NCBI RefSeq assembly: GCF_001889065.1
Contig: NZ_LWHB01000054.1
Location: 1-48,526, forward strand
Direction: 5' to 3'
DNA length: 48,526 nt
From: Suttonella ornithocola
GTDB lineage: Bacteria > Pseudomonadota > Gammaproteobacteria > Cardiobacteriales > Cardiobacteriaceae
The notes under the pieces are model-generated. The model was not told where the DNA came from, did no database searches, and saw only the letters and a list, made by a program, of their open reading frames with translations. Both the position numbers and the translations under genes were made by a program. Within the stretch, counting starts at the first letter, position 1; each line of letters begins with the position of its first letter. This document shows positions 23,992 through 33,118 of this stretch, piece after piece.

Positions 23992-26900
23992 TAGAGTTTT
24001 CCTATTTTTACCCGTAACACGCCGTTATCATCTCTAACTTCGATACTTTCGTTAGTGATAGTAAGCCCACTGCGACCGGATGAGGTGATTGAGACATGAC
24101 CGTCATTTTCTACCCTAAAGCGTCCCCTGCCACCTCCAATATCAAGCTGCCCTCCTGATATGTTAGGAGCGCTAAGGGTTTGATTGGCTTTTATGTGTTG
24201 CCCAAGGATAGTGCCGTCTGCGATTAAATCGCCGTTAATCGCGGTTTTACCATTAACAATGGCAAACATGGGTTTTTTATCCCCACTCCACAGCATGAGT
24301 TTGTCAGCTTGCAGTAAGATTTCTGACGAGGCGGTTTTTCCGTCCACTCCAACGGTAATTCCGCCAATCACTGGCTTGCCCTCGCCATCAGTAGCAATAG
24401 CAGCGAGTGTATAGAGCGCACTAGTGCCTTTTTTTAAGTCGACAACGGTTTTTGACGTTTGCTGTATTGCTGCTTTGGCGTCGTTCACTTGCGATAAGAC
24501 GAGGTCTGTTTTTTCCGCCTGCGCTAAATCGCCTGCCTGAATTGCGCTAGACAATGACCAGACGCCAGCAAAAACCGTGTTATCCCCCGCGTAGTTTATT
24601 GCATCACCTGCCATTGGTGGCGTTACGACAGCTTCTATATTATTCAGCTGGTCCACCAAATCTTGATGTAAGACGCTTTGGGTGATTTGTCCGTTGATTT
24701 GCTCAAGTATCGGCGCTGGGTCTTGGCTCGGCTGCCCTTTTATCTCACCCGACCAATTACCAATATTGCCTTTTTTATCCACCATCCGCGCCCAAAAATA
24801 ATAACTCTCCTCAATGCGCAAATTACTCATTGTGTATTGGCTAGCTGGGTAGGGTAGGCGCGCTAAACGACTAGCAGCGGAGATATCGTTGCTTGTGTGC
24901 GACCAAATTTCTATCCACGCGTCATTGATGATATTCTCTGGCACACTCCAGTTGAGTTCGATGGCAAAAACTTTAGGAATGGCTCTTAAATTAGTGATGT
25001 CATAGCTTAATTGCCACACGCGTTCAATCGGGTCGCTAATTCCGCCAAAAGTGTCTATGGCGCGGATTTCAGCGCGATAATCACCAAGCGGTAAGTCATA
25101 AAGAGCCAGTAGCGGTGTATCAGTGTAATGTGTCTGATAGAGTTCGCTATTGCGATAGATTTTAATCTCATAGCGCAAATCTGTATTACCGATTACGTCC
25201 CACTTTAACAGCAGCTTATCGCCGCTAGTGTTAATTTGCGGAGCATAAACTTGAGGTTTGCTATGTCTAGTAATAACAGGTGCTTGTACCCGCGTCGCGC
25301 CTTTATCCGTTACTGCTTCTTTTTGCGCGTCATGGCTAACGGCGCTAATCGTATAGCTGCCGTCGTCGTTTTCTTTGATGCCAATCGCTCTAAATAATCT
25401 TGCTTCCACCTCGCCAGTAATAATAACGGGCGTGTTTTTTGGAATATTTGCTGGGGCATCAACGGTAATAACAGCTTGTTTAACCGCACTAATTTTCCGC
25501 GTTTGCTCTCTGCCTTGTGCGTCGAGATAACGCAATGTTTTAGCGCTCTTATCAATCGCGCGGTCTAGCGTGATTTGATTGCCGCTTGCTTTAACGATAC
25601 GCGCGGCGATTTGCGCACCCGCGTAATCATTATCGGCAACTCTGATAATGTCATACGGCAGATGTTTAATGCCCTCACGCCCAACGCTAAAACTCACGCT
25701 CTCGCGCTCTCTGATTGCCGTTTCAACTACCCATCTTGCCACCCGTTGTGCTTGCCCACGGCTGGTGCAGCCAAACGCGGTTAGTGTTTTGACGTTATAG
25801 CCAAAGCGCTCTATTGACGCATCGTCTTGATATTGCACGCTATCAGATAGATAGCTGTTATCTTTATCGGAGAACTTTACAATACACGCCGTGATAATGT
25901 CTTTATAACTGGTGCCTGAATATTCAAACAGCCCATCAATCACATTATTATTGCCGTAGTGTGCGACGGGGTCTCTCGCGCGGTCTTGCGTGGCAACAAA
26001 CTGTAAGCCATCGTAAAACGCGATGCCCCTAAAACAGCTCGCTAAATCAGATAACACATCATACGCATCACGCGGCGAGGTAATATAACAGTTGCAAGTA
26101 AAACGCGGCTCTTGTTTGCCGTTGCCATCATCGACTAGCTCATCACAATATTGGGCAATCGCATACAGCGCCCATTTATCGACTTGTATGTCTTTGCGGT
26201 ATCGCCCTAAGCCGTATCTGTCATTAACGACTAAGTCGCGGTAAATCCAAGCAGGATTATCTGTCCACGCGCGCTTAAAGCGTCCATTCCAAATGCCGCT
26301 ATATTCACGCGTTTGCGGGTTGTAGTTTTCGGGAATTTCAACCACCGTCCAATGGCTACGATAAGTGCGGCGAGGAACGTTACCGCCAAATTGTGCGCTG
26401 TCAATTTTTAATCCAACAACCACGCTATGTGGATAATTAAGTTTAGCATCAATACTCTCAACATAACTCGTCCAAAAACTTTTATTCCGCAAATTGCTTT
26501 CTTTGGCATCTGGTGTGTGGCGCACAACGGATAAAGTAAACGGTGTTGGCGGTAAATCTTCTAAAATTACATCGCGATGATAAGTGCTGTTTGTTCGCCC
26601 AACAATCCGCACGCTTTGGCTTTTAGTGATGTTTTTTTCTTGATTAACCGCCCTCACTTCCATATCTACTGCAGTTTCTTCGGTATCGCCGTTGTCTCTA
26701 ATACTCTCAAGCGCCTGGAAACCTATCGTCACCCGAATGCGGTCCACGTTTGGGTCAATAACTTGGCGCACGATAGGATTACTGTATTTAACTTCTGCGC
26801 CAACATTGATCACCGTATCGGATGTTTCAAAACCGGGTAAGTACTCTTGGTCTGCCGTGCCGGGTAAAACATGAATTTCAACGCCTTCAAAGTTATAACT

Positions 26901-27077
26901 GCCGTCCGCATTTTGTAACGGCGTACCATTTAGATAGATGTCTTTTCCGCTCATCGGGTGCGTTAAATCTTTCACCCCCTCGCAAATTACATCGACAAGC
27001 TTTAGACGCTGTGCTGACTCTAACGAGATTTTAGCAATGTGCGGGCTTCTCGCCCCTTTATTTCCACCACCACCCAT
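23991..27077 (-). CDS. J: Host-specificity tail-tip protein J
   Basis: A 1028-residue central tail-tip protein, the receptor-recognition hub of lambda-like phages. The N-terminus (GGGGNKGARSPHIAKISLES) and the region VEIPENYNPQTREYSGIWNG...YRDLVVNDRYGLG are classic for gpJ. Fibronectin type III-like segments follow at about residues 600-780, and the C-terminal third (LEQINGQITQSVLHQ, KLMLWSGDKKPMFAIVNGK) matches the J C-terminal domain. Host range usually depends on the last part. It is coupled to the I-like gene at its start. Confidence 0.95.
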   Translation of the reverse strand: MGGGGNKGARSPHIAKISLESAQRLKLVDVICEGVKDLTHPMSGKDIYLNGTPLQNADGSYNFEGVEIHVLPGTADQEYLPGFETSDTVINVGAEVKYSNPIVRQVIDPNVDRIRVTIGFQALESIRDNGDTEETAVDMEVRAVNQEKNITKSQSVRIVGRTNSTYHRDVILEDLPPTPFTLSVVRHTPDAKESNLRNKSFWTSYVESIDAKLNYPHSVVVGLKIDSAQFGGNVPRRTYRSHWTVVEIPENYNPQTREYSGIWNGRFKRAWTDNPAWIYRDLVVNDRYGLGRYRKDIQVDKWALYAIAQYCDELVDDGNGKQEPRFTCNCYITSPRDAYDVLSDLASCFRGIAFYDGLQFVATQDRARDPVAHYGNNNVIDGLFEYSGTSYKDIITACIVKFSDKDNSYLSDSVQYQDDASIERFGYNVKTLTAFGCTSRGQAQRVARWVVETAIRERESVSFSVGREGIKHLPYDIIRVADNDYAGAQIAARIVKASGNQITLDRAIDKSAKTLRYLDAQGREQTRKISAVKQAVITVDAPANIPKNTPVIITGEVEARLFRAIGIKENDDGSYTISAVSHDAQKEAVTDKGATRVQAPVITRHSKPQVYAPQINTSGDKLLLKWDVIGNTDLRYEIKIYRNSELYQTHYTDTPLLALYDLPLGDYRAEIRAIDTFGGISDPIERVWQLSYDITNLRAIPKVFAIELNWSVPENIINDAWIEIWSHTSNDISAASRLARLPYPASQYTMSNLRIEESYYFWARMVDKKGNIGNWSGEIKGQPSQDPAPILEQINGQITQSVLHQDLVDQLNNIEAVVTPPMAGDAINYAGDNTVFAGVWSLSSAIQAGDLAQAEKTDLVLSQVNDAKAAIQQTSKTVVDLKKGTSALYTLAAIATDGEGKPVIGGITVGVDGKTASSEILLQADKLMLWSGDKKPMFAIVNGKTAINGDLIADGTILGQHIKANQTLSAPNISGGQLDIGGGRGRFRVENDGHVSITSSGRSGLTITNESIEVRDDNGVLRVKIGKL

Positions 27078-27766
27078 TATTTCACCTCCACTAATTTGTA
27101 GTTCTGCGCGCGTATGTCGTCGGTATCCGCTGGCTGTTTGCCGTTATGCGGGACTGGCGTAAAGTATTCGCGGCGGTAGTTGATTGTGCCGACAGGTTTA
27201 TCCGCTTCTGCTGCTAAGTCATAGCTCTCTATTGATTGCGAAACGACGACACTACCGACTTCTAAATAGCCATAAGCGACAGGCACATGCGCGCCTTGCG
27301 GGCTGATATTGTCAAGATTGGTAAATGAGGTTGAACGACTGGCATTATCACTTTGACTTTGTTGAAACGATGGCGGTTTCATGAGCAGTTGCATCACGCC
27401 TCCAGCAATCATTGCAATCCCTGCCGAAACTAGCGGGGTTAAGCCAAATTCAGAGCCTAGCACACCAACAACGACTAACACTACACCTAAAATAATCTGC
27501 CCCCACCTGCCACCGCCAGCAAACTCTGGCACAAGATGAATGACACTATCGCTGTTGATACTGGCGTGTAGCTGTGTTTCGACTTTGTCTGGCTCAATAT
27601 CTTGCTCATCAATACGCATAAAAAAAGCGCCGTTGGTCAGCGCTTGTTGAAAGCCTTTTAATTGACAACACAGCGCTCGAATGCCCTCTGCCGCGCTATC
27701 AATCGCTAAATCAAATTGCTCGCCGTATTGCGCGGCTAATGAGCCATAGAGTTTTATCGTTGCCAT
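27077..27766 (-). CDS. I: Tail assembly protein I
   Basis: A 229-residue protein of the lambda gpI family. The N-terminal ubiquitin-like fold (ATIKLYGSLAAQYGEQFDLA) is followed by a hydrophobic, glycine-rich segment (GQIILGVVLVVVGVLGSEFG), the usual plan. It acts in tail-tip assembly and is not kept in the mature tail. It overlaps the K-like gene by 13 bp and J by one base. Confidence 0.9.
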   Translation of the reverse strand: MATIKLYGSLAAQYGEQFDLAIDSAAEGIRALCCQLKGFQQALTNGAFFMRIDEQDIEPDKVETQLHASINSDSVIHLVPEFAGGGRWGQIILGVVLVVVGVLGSEFGLTPLVSAGIAMIAGGVMQLLMKPPSFQQSQSDNASRSTSFTNLDNISPQGAHVPVAYGYLEVGSVVVSQSIESYDLAAEADKPVGTINYRREYFTPVPHNGKQPADTDDIRAQNYKLVEVK

Positions 27767-28446
27767 GTGTAAGCCTCCAAATCATTTTTAATCGCTTCTA
27801 CTTTTTCTGCGCTCATCTCTGGATGTCGCCAGATGCTCTCTACATATCGCATCCAACCGCTACCGACAGGCTCAATACGTGAGAGTTGCCCCGCTGGATG
27901 ATGTAAGACTTGATCATCACCAAGATACACGCCTACGTGATTAGCATGCCCGCCAACATTTGAGAGCATAATGTCTCCTGGCTGTAAATCACTCACAACA
28001 AAAAAGCTGCCAGTTGGCAGCTCATTTTTAAATCTTTCCGCTTTGCTGTCTGATTCTATATCTGTTCGCTGTCGCTCAGGCAAATCTATCCCCGCTAACA
28101 TATAAGCATCTCTTAGCAGCGCGTAACAATCAGCTTTTCCATAGACAAACTCACGCCCTCTTAATAATGGGCAACAGCGATAAACATAGCATTCCCCGCC
28201 AGCAATCAAATGATACGGCAGTCCCGTTAAGACTTGTTGCTGGCGGTCAGCTGTTGAGAGATAGCGATAACCGTCGGGATGACTGTGAACAATCGCCGTC
28301 GCATCTGCCCGCCAGTCTTTTTTAGCAATTCTGAAATTGTTTTTCTTATCTTTGGCTGTGTTCTTAGCAGGGTAATATTTATCACCGACCATTATTCCGC
28401 AAATTTCCTCGTTAGGATATTGGGCAGCATGTTCGATTGGGGTCAT
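27754..28446 (-). CDS. K: Tail assembly protein K (JAB and NlpC/P60 domains)
   Basis: A 230-residue protein with an N-terminal JAB/MPN metallopeptidase domain (ICGIMVG, VHSHPDG) and a C-terminal NlpC/P60 peptidase (YGKADCYALLRDAY with the Cys, GGHANHVGVYLGDDQVLHH with the His). Lambda gpK has the same two domains and is thought to help tail-tip assembly or wall penetration. The ATG at 28446 follows AAGGAG; the longer frame overlaps the L stop. Confidence 0.92.
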   Translation of the reverse strand: MTPIEHAAQYPNEEICGIMVGDKYYPAKNTAKDKKNNFRIAKKDWRADATAIVHSHPDGYRYLSTADRQQQVLTGLPYHLIAGGECYVYRCCPLLRGREFVYGKADCYALLRDAYMLAGIDLPERQRTDIESDSKAERFKNELPTGSFFVVSDLQPGDIMLSNVGGHANHVGVYLGDDQVLHHPAGQLSRIEPVGSGWMRYVESIWRHPEMSAEKVEAIKNDLEAYTWQR

Positions 28447-28459
28447 AAGTTCTCCTTTT

Positions 28460-29062
28460 TTATCCGCCACGTTTGTTCACCGACGGGAAACCCATGTAAG
28501 GCAGGACCGCGGTATGTCCGTATTTCTCGCGTAGCTCTGCAAGCGTGGGGCGAACGTTAGCTAGTATCGGGCGCGCGGGTATCACCGCGTTATCCATTTC
28601 AGCAGGGCTCGCTAGCTCAAAAGTGGCGGCTTTACTGTTAAGCGAGACCATTCTGTTAATCAGCCACTTATCTACTACTTCTGCAAGTGGGTCAGCATCA
28701 TCATTGCCGTTGATAAAATTATCAGCGTCTAAATGTTTGGCAAGGACGCGTTTGCGGATGACTTGGCAACCGATAATTCCGTCATGTTCGTTTATCGCAC
28801 CTGTTACCCAGCCCAATAAATTAGAGATGGCAATAGTCGGGCGCCCTGCTGGTCCATCGCCGCTGATTTCAAATCCTTGTGCTTGGATGGGGTAAGGGTG
28901 ATATTCTCGCCCTTTCCACTTCATAGATTGACCTTTTTCGTTTACCTCTGGGCAAAAATAAGTTATACCTCCGCCAACTTTTGTTAGGTCTATCTCATAT
29001 AAGGCAATAAGCGCAGTTTGCTCAGGTGCAACATACGCTTGAGCGTCTCTAATGTCTTTCAT
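28460..29062 (-). CDS. L: Minor tail protein L, lacking the Fe-S cysteines
   Basis: A 200-residue homologue of lambda gpL: VALYEIDLT-type start (ALIALYEIDLTKVGGG), GREYHPYPIQAQGFEISGDG and the ending MGFPSVNKRG align with the family. In lambda the C-terminal domain carries four cysteines that bind an iron-sulphur cluster; here the sequence goes from ARPILANVRPTLAELREKYG directly to the end with no cysteine, and the protein is about 30 residues shorter. Start at 29062 with ATGA overlap to M. See findings. Confidence 0.9.
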   Translation of the reverse strand: MKDIRDAQAYVAPEQTALIALYEIDLTKVGGGITYFCPEVNEKGQSMKWKGREYHPYPIQAQGFEISGDGPAGRPTIAISNLLGWVTGAINEHDGIIGCQVIRKRVLAKHLDADNFINGNDDADPLAEVVDKWLINRMVSLNSKAATFELASPAEMDNAVIPARPILANVRPTLAELREKYGHTAVLPYMGFPSVNKRGG

Positions 29063-29394
29063 GCGCGCACCTCTCTCGCTGTCCAACTAAGGCGGTAATA
29101 GCCACCGCCGACCGCTTCTTTTCTCAACTCGCCGTTATCTAACACAAATTTTCCCTCGTCTTCATCGCAAGGCGTCCAAAGATAAGGCATGGCGATATGC
29201 GACAATAAAAAAGCCTCAATCGCTTTGGCTTCTGAGGCTTTGCAAGTCCTTGAGCATTCCCACTTTCTTAGCGGGGGAGCGATGCCTTTTGGTATCCGCT
29301 GCTCGTATCCATCACCAAAACTTAACACATTGACCGGGCGACTAATCGCATTAGCTGCGCCTGATAAGTCAACTTTCCAGCTAAATTTATCCAT
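29059..29394 (-). CDS. M: Minor tail protein M
   Basis: A 111-residue tail-tip protein of the lambda gpM family. FGDGYEQRIPKGIAPPLRKW and YLWTPCDEDEGKFV are characteristic. It joins the tape-measure complex to gpL during tail initiation. Its start overlaps the tape-measure stop (TAATG) and its stop overlaps the L start (ATGA). Confidence 0.92.
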   Translation of the reverse strand: MDKFSWKVDLSGAANAISRPVNVLSFGDGYEQRIPKGIAPPLRKWECSRTCKASEAKAIEAFLLSHIAMPYLWTPCDEDEGKFVLDNGELRKEAVGGGYYRLSWTAREVRA

Positions 29395-31946
29395 TATTTA
29401 CCTGCCTTTTGTTTAATGGCGATATCTAGCGCTCCGCCTGGGCGTAAATTTTCTGCCAATCGTTTGTCAAAATGACTGTCCATTAGCTGCTTGTATTGTG
29501 CTGGCGCGTCGCTCTCTGTTTTACTGCTGCCGTCGGCTTGGTTAACAATTAAGGTATGGTTGATAGTGATGTTTTGCCCTCCTACCGCTCCTGCTGCGGC
29601 AATGCCTAGCTTCCCGTCGCGCCCCCGTCTAAGCGGCATAATCGCCTCAGGTCCTGCCTCGCCCAATACACCTAGCCCTTGCGCGGTTTTAAAAGCGGTT
29701 GGGCTATCAAAAACCCCGCCGCTTGCGAAAAACTGCACGCCATTTTTAAAAGCCCCGCCGTTTGCGTAGGCAAAGTTCAATCCGCCCCCGCCAAAATTAA
29801 ATGAGCCTGCTCCCCAAGCGCTAGCATTGATACCCCCGCCACCACCTGCGCCACCACCGATAAAACCAATGGTTTTCATCAATAGCTGTGTCATCGCAAG
29901 TTTTGCCATTAACTTTGCAATATCACCCAATAACGATACGGCAAAATCTCTAAAATTAGCTTTACCTGTGGTAACGAGGCTGGTTAGCGCGTTACCCACA
30001 CCCTCGATACCATTAACCGTTAAGGATTGCATGGTATCGTGTAGACTTTCGGCGTCTTTAGTAAAGTTACTAAATCCTGCACTAATCCCTGCTAACCAAT
30101 CGTTAGAGTCTGGCAACGCCTCTTGTGCTTTTTGCTGTATCGCATCATAACGCGCGATGATTTGTACCGTTTCCGCTTTAAGTAGTTCAATGTTTTCCCT
30201 ACTCATACCAATAGATTTTTCTTTGGCTTGCGCTTCTAAATCCCTGATAAAACGTAATCGCTCAATTTCTTTTGCCGTTTTGCCAGTTAAGCTAATTTCA
30301 AACTCCATATCATCAAGACGCTTTTTAGCATCATGCGCGTAATGACTAATAGCGAGTTTTTGGCTGATAGTATCAAGTTGCGCAGCTTGTCGTTTAAGCG
30401 CATTAGCTTGTTGCTCGCTAATTCCTTTATATCTATCAGCATTAAAAATCATATCTCGCTGTAAATCAGAGAGTTTTGTGTAGCTACTCACTAAACCGTC
30501 ATTAACTCTCATGCTCTCAAACTGTTCAGTAAGTTTTGCTGCCTCGCTTTGCATTTGTTGCATCATACGCGCAAAGTTTTCTATGCTTGATTGTGCGCTA
30601 GATTTCCCACCGCCTGATTTTTTGCTACCTTTACCACCTTTGCCGCCTTTACTTGCTGGGTCATCAATCGATGGCATTTGTGGTGGTTTACGTTGAGGCT
30701 TTTCAGATTTAACAATACCGGTGTTTCCACCTTGTAACGCATTAGTTATTTTTTTAAACGTTTCTTCTGTTTCCGAACGCATTTCCTTTCTTGTTTCTAT
30801 AGCTGCTTTAACGGCATTTTCATATCGCTTATTGCTTTCTGCTATCGCTTTTGCGTTAAATGCATCTATATTGCCTAATGCTTCTCGCGCGGCGCGAGCT
30901 TCTGCATTTATTTGTTTCCGCATTTCTTCGGTGTATTTCCCCGCTTCCTTAGCAGCTTTTATTCTTGCCTTTCGGTTATCATCTATTGCTTTCCATTGTT
31001 CCGAAAAATCTGCCTTGCCTTTCGCAACTATCTCATTTTGCTCTTTGTTTTTATCTAACCATAGACTTGCTCTTGTCATGGCATGACCAATTTCTATTCC
31101 TAAAATTTTAAAGGCAGCTGTAACTTCAGCAGCTATTTTTGCTAAACTTACTAGAACTTCCCCTAGTGCTGCTCCAGCATTTTTTGCCGTATCTGAACCG
31201 TCTTTTGTATCTAAAAAAGCATCACTCAACGCATTTAAAGAGGGCAATAATCCTTGCATTAACTGCATCTTTGTTCCCTCAGCTTGACGCTTAAACATAT
31301 CCATACGGTCGTTAAATTCTTCTACCGCTTTCCCTGTTTCTGTATCAACTGTTAATCCTAGTTTGCGCGCTTGCTCGTCCATTTCGCGCAAACCTTCAGA
31401 ACCGCCATTCAAAATAGGGATAATACTTGCCCCTGCTTTCCCGAATAGCTGGACAGCTAATGCGGTTTTACTCGCTCCGTCTGATGTTGCGGCAAACTTA
31501 TCCGCTACTTGCGCTAATAATTCTCTTGAATTGATTAAATTGCCGCTACTATCTCTTACTTTTATCCCTAATGCTTCAAACGCCTTATTTCCTTTTGCGG
31601 CTTGGTCGGCTAGTTTTATTAGAGATTTTTCCATTTCTTCTGTGCTAGAACCGCCCATTTCAAACGCCATCTGCAAGCCCGCAATTGATTCTGTCGCAAC
31701 GCCTACACGAGAGGCTATTTTGCTCATTTCATCGGCTTTTTGCAGTGCATCCTCAACGCCATTTTTTATCCAATAGCCAACCGCTGTGCCTACCCCTGCC
31801 ATTGCCGCTGCGGCAAGTTTGGCATTTCTTTGGACTTTTTTACGCCAATCATCTGTCGCTCTTTCTGCCCTGCTCATTCCATCGGTAAAATTACCCGTAC
31901 GAGCAATTAAGTCTAGCGTTAAACGCCCTAAACTTGTTGTTGCCAT
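29394..31946 (-). CDS. H: Tail length tape-measure protein (lambda H-like)
   Basis: An 850-residue tape measure. It has an N-terminal region shared by lambdoid tape measures (LGRLTLDLIARTGNFTDGM), long alpha-helical coiled-coil stretches (about residues 290-400 and 460-620), a lysine/glycine/serine-rich linker (about 425-445), and the lambda tail-tape C-terminal domain (DSNDWLAGISAGFSNFTKDA, NFRDFAVSLLGDIAKLMAKL) followed by a glycine-rich hydrophobic part. Its length sets tail length and implies a long flexible tail. AAGGG precedes the ATG. A strong terminator sits just upstream. Confidence 0.95.
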   Translation of the reverse strand: MATTSLGRLTLDLIARTGNFTDGMSRAERATDDWRKKVQRNAKLAAAAMAGVGTAVGYWIKNGVEDALQKADEMSKIASRVGVATESIAGLQMAFEMGGSSTEEMEKSLIKLADQAAKGNKAFEALGIKVRDSSGNLINSRELLAQVADKFAATSDGASKTALAVQLFGKAGASIIPILNGGSEGLREMDEQARKLGLTVDTETGKAVEEFNDRMDMFKRQAEGTKMQLMQGLLPSLNALSDAFLDTKDGSDTAKNAGAALGEVLVSLAKIAAEVTAAFKILGIEIGHAMTRASLWLDKNKEQNEIVAKGKADFSEQWKAIDDNRKARIKAAKEAGKYTEEMRKQINAEARAAREALGNIDAFNAKAIAESNKRYENAVKAAIETRKEMRSETEETFKKITNALQGGNTGIVKSEKPQRKPPQMPSIDDPASKGGKGGKGSKKSGGGKSSAQSSIENFARMMQQMQSEAAKLTEQFESMRVNDGLVSSYTKLSDLQRDMIFNADRYKGISEQQANALKRQAAQLDTISQKLAISHYAHDAKKRLDDMEFEISLTGKTAKEIERLRFIRDLEAQAKEKSIGMSRENIELLKAETVQIIARYDAIQQKAQEALPDSNDWLAGISAGFSNFTKDAESLHDTMQSLTVNGIEGVGNALTSLVTTGKANFRDFAVSLLGDIAKLMAKLAMTQLLMKTIGFIGGGAGGGGGINASAWGAGSFNFGGGGLNFAYANGGAFKNGVQFFASGGVFDSPTAFKTAQGLGVLGEAGPEAIMPLRRGRDGKLGIAAAGAVGGQNITINHTLIVNQADGSSKTESDAPAQYKQLMDSHFDKRLAENLRPGGALDIAIKQKAGK

Positions 31947-31971
31947 AATTTTCCCTTTTTTAGGTAATAAA

Positions 31972-31992
31972 AAACCCCGCGTTTGCGGGGTT
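31972..31992 (-). terminator. Terminator after the antirepressor gene
   Basis: A perfect 8-bp stem AACCCCGC / GCGGGGTT with loop GTTT is followed on the minus strand by a T-run. It lies between the antirepressor gene and the tape measure, so the tape measure and tail-tip genes need readthrough (Q antitermination) or another promoter. Confidence 0.9.
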
Positions 31993-31999
31993 CTAAAAT

Positions 32000-32836
32000 C
32001 TATCTCAAACTTGCTCGTTCTCGTCCTAATCGTCTGCCTTCTGTCATAATTTCAGAAGAGAAACATAACTTAAATTGTGCTTCACATAAGCCATCATAAA
32101 TAGCGCCATTGTATTGTTGAATAAGGTCTATGATTTCTTTAGCATCAACTAATAACTCATCGAGTTTTCTAAAATAGGCTTTTTGTCGGTGGTGCATTTC
32201 ACCGCCAACTGTCATTAAAGAAATAGCAGCTATTCTCTGCTTATCTTTGTAGGCTTCATCTTGATATGAATTAGATTTTGGTAAAAGCTCTCCCTCGAGT
32301 GCTAGTCTATGAACATATTCCACTGCTTCTGATAGCTGCTCTCTTGGTATGTCTTCAATATGCTCAACGTTAAATCTTTGATGAACGAGATTATAAGCTT
32401 CATTGTGCAATAACCCGCGCTTAGTAGTAAGCATCGTTACTGCTGCTCTTAGTCCTGCTCTTTCGTCAGGGGTGGTTGGACTGCTATATTCTCGGTTACC
32501 GTATAAAATCGTTTCTATTTGCTCATCGCACCAAACGGCGAATTTTGCACTTAACCAACGGGCAAAATCAACAGCAACTTTAGGATGTAGCCAAGTGCCT
32601 TGTAATGTTGATTTACCGCCTTTTTTGACGATAACTAACTGTTTCTTATCCGATATGGGATTTCCCGTTTCGCTCAATCTTTCCACTAAAGCTGAGAGAT
32701 ATTCCTGCGTGCGTTCTAAGCGTAAATAATCGCCTACTTGTTTGTTCAAGCTTTTTGCAATTTCAGTGGCATTAAGATAACCATCGTTTTGGAAAGACAC
32801 CGATATGCCTTGAAAAAAAGAAGAAATGATGTTCAT
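32000..32836 (-). CDS. KilA-N domain antirepressor-like protein
   Basis: A 278-residue protein. The KilA-N DNA-binding domain spans about residues 10-110 (DGYLNATEIAKSLNKQVGDY, GKSTLQGTWLHPKVAVDFAR, WCDEQIETILYG). The C-terminal part (ERAGLRAAVTMLTTKRGLL, then a helix-rich region) resembles the P22 antirepressor C-terminal domain. Antirepressors inactivate phage repressors and promote induction. The gene sits inside the tail region, with a structured C4-like leader upstream and its own terminator downstream, so it is probably an independent transcription unit. AGGAG lies before the ATG. Confidence 0.88.
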   Translation of the reverse strand: MNIISSFFQGISVSFQNDGYLNATEIAKSLNKQVGDYLRLERTQEYLSALVERLSETGNPISDKKQLVIVKKGGKSTLQGTWLHPKVAVDFARWLSAKFAVWCDEQIETILYGNREYSSPTTPDERAGLRAAVTMLTTKRGLLHNEAYNLVHQRFNVEHIEDIPREQLSEAVEYVHRLALEGELLPKSNSYQDEAYKDKQRIAAISLMTVGGEMHHRQKAYFRKLDELLVDAKEIIDLIQQYNGAIYDGLCEAQFKLCFSSEIMTEGRRLGRERASLR

Positions 32837-32854
32837 AGTGAACTCCTATTGATT

Positions 32855-32995
32855 ACATTTTCAGATGTAGCCCAAATTGGGCGTCAGGAGGCTGAAAAAC
32901 CGTCAATAGTCGGCTGGGTTTATTCCCTGCGAACAGGTATTGTATTCACCGCCCTCCCAACATAGAGAAATCTTTGTGTGCAAACACGGAATAGA
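32855..32995 (-). ncRNA. Candidate C4-type antisense RNA leader
   Basis: The 282-bp gap upstream of the antirepressor gene has no gene but is rich in hairpins on the minus strand: GTGTTTGCACAC, CCTGTTCGCAGG (UUCG tetraloop), AAACC...GGTTT and GCCCAATTTGGGC, with GTTGGGAGGGCGGTGAA in between. From memory this resembles the C4 RNA family of P1/P7 and many prophages, which is processed from the ant transcript and blocks antirepressor synthesis. TTGGG and GGAGG segments have complements (CCCAA, CCTCC) just downstream. Identification needs a covariance search. Confidence 0.5.
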
Positions 32996-33071
32996 CACAA
33001 AAAAACCGCAATAACTATCGGGTGCGGATACCGCTATTGAATAAGGTTTTCAGACCTTGTGCCTAATATAT

Positions 33072-33098
33072 AAAAAAGCCGCTGCAATTGCAACGGCT
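33072..33098 (-). terminator. Terminator of the envelope cargo genes
   Basis: On the minus strand a GCCGTTGC / GCAGCGGC stem with a short AATT-type loop is followed by TTTTTT. It lies 20 bp after the stop of the gene at 33119, separating the cargo block from the antirepressor unit. Confidence 0.8.
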
Positions 33099-33118
33099 AC
33101 AAAATAATTGTAAGTCTA

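Noticed and set aside
32738..32965. Plus-strand frame ending VGWVYSLRTGIVFTALPT
   Set aside because: It runs antisense through the KilA-N start and the structured leader; the apparent conservation in such frames most likely reflects the RNA, not a protein.
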